5,055 nucleotides of DNA from Dehalococcoidia bacterium (GTDB lineage Bacteria > Chloroflexota > Dehalococcoidia > GIF9 > AB-539-J10), in assembly GCA_029857995.1 (NCBI GenBank), contig JAOUFZ010000117.1, forward strand, positions 1 through 5,055. The letters run 5' to 3'. Made by a program: the position numbers and the translations under genes. Under the pieces are notes generated by a model. That model was not told where the DNA came from. It made no database searches and saw nothing but the letters and a program-made list of their open reading frames with translations. Below, piece by piece: positions 1-4,283 of this stretch; the stretch's first letter is position 1, and each line of letters starts with the position of its first letter.

Positions 1-1111
1 GGCTACCCTCAACGTGGATGCGGTGGATAGAGGTCTTTTGGGAATCGCCCACGTCCCCTCCCCATACCGGGAAGGTCAGGTAAATGCTATCCGTAGAGAC
101 ATACAGGTTGCTGCTGGCTCCCAGCAGGATTGTTTCATATGTGGGCTCCTGGTCATCGTTCTGTGTGTTTACCGCTATGATAGTGGTGTACATGTAATAG
201 TAGTCAGACACATCAGAATAGTAGATATCTTCAGCCGGTATTTCCTTCTCTTCATCGCCAACAGAAATTTCGGGCAGGTTCAATTCATCGTCTTGTTCAT
301 ACACAGGCTCGTTCACCACCACATAGGCATAATCGCCTATCATTCTGGAACTGATATATTGACCATTGGCGGAAATCTCCCTTTGCAGCCGGGGGTTTGC
401 TCTGTCTAAAACATCATATACCTTGACATACGTCTTAGGTGATCTGTACGGCACGTACATCTTGTCTACACCTTCCCACCGGACGTCATAATAGGGAGGA
501 TAATACGGGGTTTCCTCCTCGAACACGATCAGTCTGTCCCCGTTTATGAATATCCCTATCACTGTGCCTTCTAGCTCGATTTCGGATACGACCTGAGCTT
601 GTTCAGGGGGATACGCTCTCACGATGATAGTCTTGTTCCCTGAAGCGAAATAGATATACACACCGTCGGTCTTGACGATATCTGCCTCATCCACCCCGCC
701 TACCTGGATATTGGTGGTAGAGTGGTCTGTGACAGATGGCGCAGGGGTGAAATCTTCTGCGCTCTCTGGTGCAAGGATGACATCTCCTCCGACTAATCGC
801 CAAGAGAATTGTTTATATCCTGCGTTCGTTCTTACAAATTCCTGTAATTCCCCATAAGAAGCGAACTTGCTGATTTCATTCCCTCCCAGATACAGAGGCC
901 CGGGCCTATCCACCGCGAAAAGTCCCACAACCGCTATTAGAAGCACAGCAGCGGTGATGGGGGCTAATACTTTTGCCCAATTCATAATCGTCCTCTCCTT
1001 AAAACGCCCGGAGTTGAGCAAAAACATCTTCAAGGCTTGCCTACGGCCGGGAAGCTCGATATCCGGAGTCTTAAGGTTTTCCAGTTTCTTAATTAAGTCC
1101 TCGTATTTCAT
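1..1111 (-). CDS. Membrane-anchored beta-propeller domain protein (Beta_propel family), 3' end outside window; candidate anti-sigma/sensor partner
   Basis: The frame is open from an ATG at 1111 to the window edge: 370 codons and no stop. I translated it by hand. Residues 1-47 are charged and presumably cytoplasmic. Residues 48-67 (VLAPITAAVLLIAVVGLFAV) form one transmembrane helix with K47 before it and D68-R69 after it. The rest should lie outside the membrane. From about residue 130 it matches what I know of the Beta_propel family (PF09826): V140-D-E-A-D-I-V-K-T-D-G150, then alternating hydrophobic strands, and S254-S-R-M-I-G-D260 followed by YAYVVV. Residues 201-208 and 291-310 are rich in tyrosine; 271-290 are acidic. 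Family members are usually about 600-700 residues, so roughly half is visible. An AAGGAGG box 8 nt upstream fixes the start. It lies 92 bp after a sigma-factor gene, probably in the same transcript, which suggests a sigma-regulating or envelope-sensing role. That role is inference; the domain call is firm. Confidence 0.88.
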   Translation of the reverse strand, partial: MKYEDLIKKLENLKTPDIELPGRRQALKMFLLNSGRFKERTIMNWAKVLAPITAAVLLIAVVGLFAVDRPGPLYLGGNEISKFASYGELQEFVRTNAGYKQFSWRLVGGDVILAPESAEDFTPAPSVTDHSTTNIQVGGVDEADIVKTDGVYIYFASGNKTIIVRAYPPEQAQVVSEIELEGTVIGIFINGDRLIVFEEETPYYPPYYDVRWEGVDKMYVPYRSPKTYVKVYDVLDRANPRLQREISANGQYISSRMIGDYAYVVVNEPVYEQDDELNLPEISVGDEEKEIPAEDIYYSDVSDYYYMYTTIIAVNTQNDDQEPTYETILLGASSNLYVSTDSIYLTFPVWGGDVGDSQKTSIHRIHVEGS

Positions 1112-1119
1112 GCACTTTT

Positions 1120-1126
1120 CCTCCTT
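1120..1126 (-). promoter_or_regulatory. Ribosome-binding site of the beta-propeller gene
   Basis: The minus strand reads AAGGAGG, followed by 8 nt and the ATG at 1111. This perfect Shine-Dalgarno sequence decides the start of a gene that runs off the window and so lacks a visible stop. Confidence 0.9.
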
Positions 1127-1142
1127 CTGTTACTGTAAATGC

Positions 1143-1167
1143 ACAATGCCAATAAAGGTTGCATTGT
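1143..1167 (-). other. Inverted repeat/hairpin between sigma gene and beta-propeller gene
   Basis: The arms ACAATGC and GCATTGT form a 7-bp perfect stem around an 11-nt loop, inside the 92-bp gap between the two genes. No U-run follows on the minus strand, so it is not a standard intrinsic terminator. It could act as an attenuator, an RNA-stability element or a protein-binding site, or it may be chance. Confidence 0.4.
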
Positions 1168-1203
1168 TGGTCCAAAGAAATCCTGCGATTTTGGCGGGGT
1201 GGT

Positions 1204-1776
1204 TTAGTCTATTTCTCTTAGTTTCTCCACTGCCCGATGAAGCAAGGATTTTATCGTCCCTTCCCTTTTTCCCAGGATCTCAGCGATCTCTTTGATCTGT
1301 TTTTTTTCAAAGAATCTGAGAGTAATGACCTCCTGGTATTTAGCAGGGAGCCGGACGATCTTTCCCTGAATTTCTAGAAAATCCTGATGTTGCTTTAATT
1401 TTTCCTGCGCTTCTATTAGTTCGTTTTCGGGGTCATGGGGTGATAGGAGTTCAAAACCCTGTTCCTGTAATTCCTCCAGTGACACGGATTTCTTGTATTC
1501 GGCTTTTCTAAAGTACTGGTTGACCTCATTGGTGGCGATTTTGTATAGCCACGAAGAAAAAGAGACATTGCGCCATTGAAATTGCCAGAGCTTCCCCAAT
1601 GCCTTCAGAAATGTCTCCGAAGTGATATCCTGAGCAGCTTCAAGATTGGCACTTCGCCTCAGGACGTAGCCAAAGATTCTGGGATAATACTCGTCGTAGA
1701 GTTTGACAAAAGCATCGGGGGCTTTTTGTGCTTCTTTGACGAGCTTCTTTTCTTCGCTCAAATCCATATTAGCCAT
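1204..1776 (-). CDS. RNA polymerase sigma-70 family (ECF-type) sigma factor
   Basis: This 190-residue protein has the two-domain layout and usual length of an ECF (group 4) sigma factor. Region 2, which binds core RNA polymerase and melts the -10 element, spans about residues 22-91: AFVKLYDEYYPRIFGYVLRR, then AAQDITSETFLKAL and FSSWLYKIATNEVNQYFRK. A linker, 92-136, is rich in Glu and Gln. Region 4, which recognises the -35, spans about 137-188: LPAKYQEVITLRFF, then a helix-turn-helix (IKEIAEILGKREGTIKSLLH). Regions 1 and 3 are absent. The start could be ATG 1776 or ATG 1767. An in-frame TAG at 1800-1798 rules out a longer form. Neither ATG has a clear Shine-Dalgarno sequence, unlike the other complete genes here. 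The downstream membrane beta-propeller gene occupies the usual anti-sigma position. The signal and regulon are unknown. Confidence 0.95.
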   Translation of the reverse strand: MANMDLSEEKKLVKEAQKAPDAFVKLYDEYYPRIFGYVLRRSANLEAAQDITSETFLKALGKLWQFQWRNVSFSSWLYKIATNEVNQYFRKAEYKKSVSLEELQEQGFELLSPHDPENELIEAQEKLKQHQDFLEIQGKIVRLPAKYQEVITLRFFEKKQIKEIAEILGKREGTIKSLLHRAVEKLREID

Positions 1777-1801
1777 TGAGAAAATAAGCGTGCCCCACTA
1801 A

Positions 1802-1828
1802 TATAGGCACCAGTAATGATTTAGTTTC
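1802..1828 (-). promoter_or_regulatory. Possible ECF-type second promoter of the sigma gene
   Basis: On the minus strand GGTGAAACT contains a GAAAC core at 1828-1824. Seventeen nt follow, then CTATA at 1806-1802. ECF promoters often have an 'AAC' -35 core and a spacer of about 16-17 nt, so this could be an autoregulatory promoter. The motifs are short and the match may be chance. Confidence 0.25.
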
Positions 1829-1846
1829 ACCAAAATCTTAGTCTAT

Positions 1847-1874
1847 ACTTTATCACTCTTCCACACACTGTCAA
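1847..1874 (-). promoter_or_regulatory. Sigma-70-like promoter of the sigma/beta-propeller unit
   Basis: A perfect TTGACA -35 box lies at 1874-1869. A 16-nt spacer follows, then TAAAGT at 1852-1847, which matches 4 of 6 bases of TATAAT. Transcription would begin near 1840, giving a leader of about 64 nt before ATG 1776. A nearby TATAGA (1847-1842) has too long a spacer, 21 nt. This is the best housekeeping-type promoter in the window. Confidence 0.55.
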
Positions 1875-1906
1875 GCATTTTTTCGTTCCCTTCAGATCAC
1901 CGTCGG

Positions 1907-1928
1907 ATTGGCAAAAAAGTCGGCCAAT
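1907..1928. repeat. Hairpin with A6/T6 in the loop
   Basis: ATTGGC (1907-1912) and GCCAAT (1923-1928) form a 6-bp perfect inverted repeat around a 10-nt loop containing A6 (T6 on the minus strand). Its right arm overlaps the left arm of the larger 1916-2051 inverted repeat, so the two structures exclude each other in a minus-strand RNA. Confidence 0.4.
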
Positions 1929-2051
1929 TGAGTGATAGGGGCTGAGCCCCGAGGCTCAAGCCAAGAAACGGTAGCAAGATGATAGGCTAGGAGATTCTTA
2001 AGGCTTTTGGAGAGACTTAACTGTTAACGAAACGAGATTTTGTCCGACCTT
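1916..2051. repeat. 136-bp intergenic element bounded by imperfect 12-nt inverted repeats
   Basis: The left arm AAAGTCGGCCAA (1916-1927) and right arm TTGTCCGACCTT (2040-2051) are complementary at 10 of 12 positions. On the minus strand one of the two mismatches becomes a G-U pair, and the right-hand end of the RNA helix runs into U6 (1918-1913). Inside are a 9-bp hairpin (1940-1962) and shorter pairs such as TTAAG/CTTAA (1998-2020). No reading frame, target-site duplication or known riboswitch class was recognised. It may be a structured RNA or long terminator region after the MBL gene, or a miniature transposable-element remnant. Confidence 0.4.
1940..1962. other. Strong GC-rich hairpin downstream of the MBL gene
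   Basis: GGCTGAGCC (1940-1948) pairs with GGCTCA-A-GCC (1953-1962) around a CCGA loop, giving 9 bp with one bulged A. An alternative overlapping stem, GGGGC-TGA-GCCCC (1938-1950), is also possible. The only U-run on the minus strand lies about 20 nt further on, so it is at most a non-canonical terminator for the MBL unit. It may be a core helix of the surrounding 136-bp element. Confidence 0.45.
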
Positions 2052-2080
2052 GAACAGGTTGGGCTATTTGTCATCCTCAA

Positions 2081-3028
2081 TTAATCATAATCGTGTGCTA
2101 CAACTCTCCGGCCTTTGGCCATGGCATCCATCCGTAAGAAGGCTTCGGTAATATTCAGCTTGGACGTGGTCGGGTCTTCGCCGCGGAACTCGCGCCATAA
2201 GCGCTCTACATTGAGCAAAATGCGCTCGTGGTTAGGCCATTGACTAAATTGCCCCAAGGCAATGTCTCTGGCGGCTTGATCAACGGTCATGCCTTTGTCG
2301 AACCGTTTTTTGGCCTCACGTCGGACCAAGACCAGATATTCGCGACACAGATTCAGCCCTTCTATTTCACACACCGGCCCATGGCCGGGGACATAGGCCT
2401 GAGCACCCAGCTTCGTCATGGCATCCAGGTTCTTGAGCCAGCCGGCAAAGGACCCTTCCATACCCAGCGGGGTGGAATACAAGAAAATGAAGTCGCCGGC
2501 AAAGATAATACCCTCTTCGGGTAAATACACAATTATGTCGCCTATAGTATGGCCAGGCCCGAAGTGCACCAGCTTGACCTCCCGCTCATCCATATGCAGT
2601 GTAAGATGCTTGTCGAAGGTGATATGAGCTGGCGTAGCCGCTATGCCCCGGAAATCGAATTCAGGGAAGATGGTATTTAGCAGGTTGGGATCCATCATAC
2701 CTGCCTCTGTTACCTCATGGCGGCAGTACTCATGCGAGATTATGGTAGCCCCGGCAAACACATGGTTTCCATAGGTATGGTCTCCATGGTGATGGGTATT
2801 GATCAAATAGCGGATTGGCTTATTGGTGATCTTCCTAATCTCCTCCTTGAATCTCTGGGTCAGGCCAACCGTGGCCATCGAGTCCACGACCACCACATAA
2901 TCCTTACCCACAATGAATCCAGCATTGCTCCAGTACCAGGTAGCTTTTGCCTGGATATAGGCATAGACATTGGGAGCCAATTGCTTGACCCCTGGTTCCC
3001 AGGTCGGGACCGTGTATTCTTTGTTCAT
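2081..3028 (-). CDS. MBL-fold metallo-hydrolase
   Basis: This 315-residue cytoplasmic protein has the metallo-beta-lactamase fold, with every expected metal ligand. H79-x-H81-x-D83-H84 lies in NTHHHGDHTYGN. H160 lies in GPGHTIGDIIVYLP. The bridging D179 lies in IIFAGDF, and the last histidine, H216, in YVPGHGPV. The strand VVVVDSMAT (45-53) precedes the first motif, as is usual. A helical tail of about 95 residues (222-315) follows the core. There is no signal peptide. The family hydrolyses esters, thioesters, lactones and glyoxalase-II-type substrates; this one's substrate is unknown. An AAGGAGG box 7 nt upstream supports the ATG. It follows the FAH gene by 84 bp with no terminator, so the two are probably co-transcribed and may act in one catabolic route. 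Calling it an antibiotic-resistance beta-lactamase is not justified. Confidence 0.95.
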   Translation of the reverse strand: MNKEYTVPTWEPGVKQLAPNVYAYIQAKATWYWSNAGFIVGKDYVVVVDSMATVGLTQRFKEEIRKITNKPIRYLINTHHHGDHTYGNHVFAGATIISHEYCRHEVTEAGMMDPNLLNTIFPEFDFRGIAATPAHITFDKHLTLHMDEREVKLVHFGPGHTIGDIIVYLPEEGIIFAGDFIFLYSTPLGMEGSFAGWLKNLDAMTKLGAQAYVPGHGPVCEIEGLNLCREYLVLVRREAKKRFDKGMTVDQAARDIALGQFSQWPNHERILLNVERLWREFRGEDPTTSKLNITEAFLRMDAMAKGRRVVAHDYD

Positions 3029-3035
3029 AGTGTCC

Positions 3036-3042
3036 CCTCCTT
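3036..3042 (-). promoter_or_regulatory. Ribosome-binding site of the MBL-fold hydrolase gene
   Basis: AAGGAGG on the minus strand, 7 nt before the ATG at 3028. It fixes the start of the gene. Confidence 0.88.
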
Positions 3043-3082
3043 CCTAACTGTATTTAAATTCCAATCACCCAGGCCGCTTGAT

Positions 3083-3108
3083 GGTGTGCAAAACACCCTG
3101 TAGACAGG
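3083..3108 (-). other. Two small tandem hairpins between FAH and MBL genes
   Basis: CCTGT-CT-ACAGG (3097-3108 read on the minus strand; its loop is tight, so CCTG/CAGG may be the real stem) is directly followed by GGTGT-TTTGC-ACACC (3083-3097). Both lie in the 84-bp gap between the two genes. No U-run follows, so read-through is expected. They may affect mRNA stability. Confidence 0.3.
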
Positions 3109-3112
3109 AATA

Positions 3113-4117
3113 TCAACGGGTGAATGTGCGCTTGGGCGGCTTCTCTCCGACGCGGTTCTTGAGGATGCCGATGCCTTCCACCTCCAGTTCGATGACATCG
3201 CCAGGCTGAATCCAGCGGTTTAGCTCCATACCACAACCACCCTCCACCGTCCCCGAGCCCAAGAAATCACCAGGATATAGCGTCTCCTCCATGGAAGCAA
3301 ACTCAATAATCTGGGGCCAGGTCCAGTAAGCCGTGCCGCTGTTATTATCCGACCATAACTCACCATTGACACGGGCCGTCATCCGCAGGTTTTTAGGGTT
3401 TACCTCATCAGGTGTCACCAGGCAAGGTCCCATGACACTACAGGTGTCTTTGCCCTTAGCCGGACCGAGTCCGCCTGCCACCATCTCCTTCAACTGGATA
3501 TCACGGGCACTGACATCGTTGAAGATAGTATAGCCAGCAATATGTTCCTCTGCTCGTTCCCTTGGGATGTTCTTTCCTTCTTTGCCAATGTATACGCCGT
3601 ATTCCAATTCATAATCCAGCAGGTCGGTAAAGGCGGGCCAGGGAATGACTTCTTCGGGACCGATGACAGTGTCCGGATTCCCCTTATAGCATACCGGTAT
3701 CTCGTACCAGCCCTTGTCAAGTTGCCTCTTCCCGGAAAAGCTGGAGTGGCCCTCGAAGGAGAGATAATCCCGAAGGGAATTCGGCCGCGGCACAGGTGCC
3801 TTCAGCTTGACTTGACCCATCTCGTAGACTATCTTCTCTCCCCGGGGACCAAGCAAGCCGTCTTTGACCCCGTATTTCGCAGCATAATCGATGGTCAGCT
3901 CAGCCTTGTCTTTCCCCTCTTCTCCCCTCCTGAAGAAGGCAATCATGTCAGGCGGCAGGATTGCTGCTGCTAGTTCGTAGGCCTGAATATTGCGATGCTT
4001 GTCAGCCAAGTAGCGCGTATAGCCCATGTTGAGGTCGATAATCTGATTCTGGTGTATGGCTCCGACGCGCTGTATCTGGCCAACTGGTGTTGAAACCTCG
4101 AAAGTCACTAGCTTCAT
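3113..4117 (-). CDS. Fumarylacetoacetate hydrolase (FAH) family protein
   Basis: This 334-residue protein belongs to the FAH family, metal-dependent enzymes that cleave C-C bonds, hydrate or decarboxylate acylpyruvate-type compounds, often at the end of aromatic-ring degradation. Residues 1-110 form the N-terminal domain and about 113-325 the catalytic domain. Key residues can be matched to mammalian FAH from family knowledge. D117 and H124 (RDYLSFEGH) have the same 7-residue spacing as its Asp126/His133. E170 and E172 (DYELEYG) supply metal ligands. D201 lies in FNDVSARDIQ, K223 in GPAKGKD and T290 in GSGTVEGG. The active site therefore looks complete, and the motifs resemble true FAH more than a bare isomerase. 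An AAGGAG box 6 nt upstream supports the ATG. The neighbours, a flavoprotein and an MBL hydrolase, suggest a catabolic cluster. Fumarylacetoacetate itself is only one possible substrate, so no gene symbol is assigned. Confidence 0.95.
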   Translation of the reverse strand: MKLVTFEVSTPVGQIQRVGAIHQNQIIDLNMGYTRYLADKHRNIQAYELAAAILPPDMIAFFRRGEEGKDKAELTIDYAAKYGVKDGLLGPRGEKIVYEMGQVKLKAPVPRPNSLRDYLSFEGHSSFSGKRQLDKGWYEIPVCYKGNPDTVIGPEEVIPWPAFTDLLDYELEYGVYIGKEGKNIPRERAEEHIAGYTIFNDVSARDIQLKEMVAGGLGPAKGKDTCSVMGPCLVTPDEVNPKNLRMTARVNGELWSDNNSGTAYWTWPQIIEFASMEETLYPGDFLGSGTVEGGCGMELNRWIQPGDVIELEVEGIGILKNRVGEKPPKRTFTR

Positions 4118-4123
4118 ACCCCA

Positions 4124-4129
4124 CTCCTT
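4124..4129 (-). promoter_or_regulatory. Ribosome-binding site of the FAH-family gene
   Basis: AAGGAG on the minus strand, inside AAGGAAGGAGTGGGGT and 6 nt before the ATG at 4117. It supports this start. Confidence 0.85.
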
Positions 4130-4144
4130 CCTTCTCTGCCTTGC

Positions 4145-4174
4145 ATACCATTGGGTTTTCGTATCCTATGTCAA
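4145..4174 (-). promoter_or_regulatory. Possible promoter of the FAH-MBL pair
   Basis: A perfect TTGACA lies at 4174-4169. The best-placed -10 after an 18-nt spacer is TGGTAT (4150-4145), which matches TATAAT at only 3 of 6 positions. Such a weak -10 beside a good -35 would suit a promoter that needs an activator, and a palindrome lies just upstream. The start of transcription would be near 4138. Confidence 0.35.
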
Positions 4175-4182
4175 GAGAGCAC

Positions 4183-4208
4183 CATGTTTTGCAGATCAGG
4201 CAAACATG
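4183..4208. promoter_or_regulatory. 26-bp inverted repeat, candidate operator
   Basis: CATGTTTTGC (4183-4192) and GCAAACATG (4200-4208) are inverted copies that differ by one extra T, separated by the 7-nt AGATCAG with GATC at its centre. The repeat ends 8 bp upstream of the TTGACA box at 4174, a usual place for an activator or a repressor dimer. No regulator gene lies in the window. It could also form an RNA hairpin if transcription reads through from the oxidoreductase gene. Confidence 0.45.
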
Positions 4209-4244
4209 CAATCCCGTCCTTAGGCAGACTCTAAACCTCTTCCT

Positions 4245-4264
4245 GACCATCCGGTGGTCCGGAT
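4245..4264. repeat. Overlapping palindromes after the oxidoreductase gene
   Basis: GACCA-TCCGG-TGGTC (4245-4259) and ATCCGG-TGGT-CCGGAT (4249-4264) are two perfect inverted repeats that share bases and exclude each other. They begin 19 bp after the oxidoreductase stop codon on the minus strand. No U-run follows, so this is not a clear intrinsic terminator. Confidence 0.4.
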
Positions 4265-4283
4265 AGCCAAGCTCCCGAAACGC

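Noticed and set aside
14..1295. Plus-strand open frames at 14-409, 672-857 and 867-1295
   Set aside because: They lie antisense to the beta-propeller gene and the end of the sigma gene. Their translations show no domain, while the minus strand gives a continuous recognisable protein with a perfect ribosome-binding site.
1940..1962. Canonical intrinsic terminator for the MBL gene
   Set aside because: The hairpin is strong but has no U-run directly after it on either strand. The T6 on the minus strand lies about 20 nt away.
1777..2080. Degraded transposase or insertion sequence in the intergenic gap
   Set aside because: Short conceptual translations of the region gave no transposase motif, and no target-site duplication flanks the inverted repeats. 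A small remnant element cannot be excluded.
2081..3028. Antibiotic-resistance metallo-beta-lactamase
   Set aside because: The fold is shared, but there is no signal peptide and the context is catabolic. The broad MBL hydrolase call is the most that can be supported.
2228..3103. Plus-strand open frames at 2228-2524, 2418-2627 and 2717-3103
   Set aside because: They are antisense to the intact MBL-fold gene and show no family resemblance.
3054..4250. Open frames at 3054-3236 (-), 3333-3533 (+), 3490-3720 (-), 3542-3973 (+) and 4002-4250 (-)
   Set aside because: They overlap the FAH gene in other frames or extend from it into the spacer, and none has a recognisable motif.
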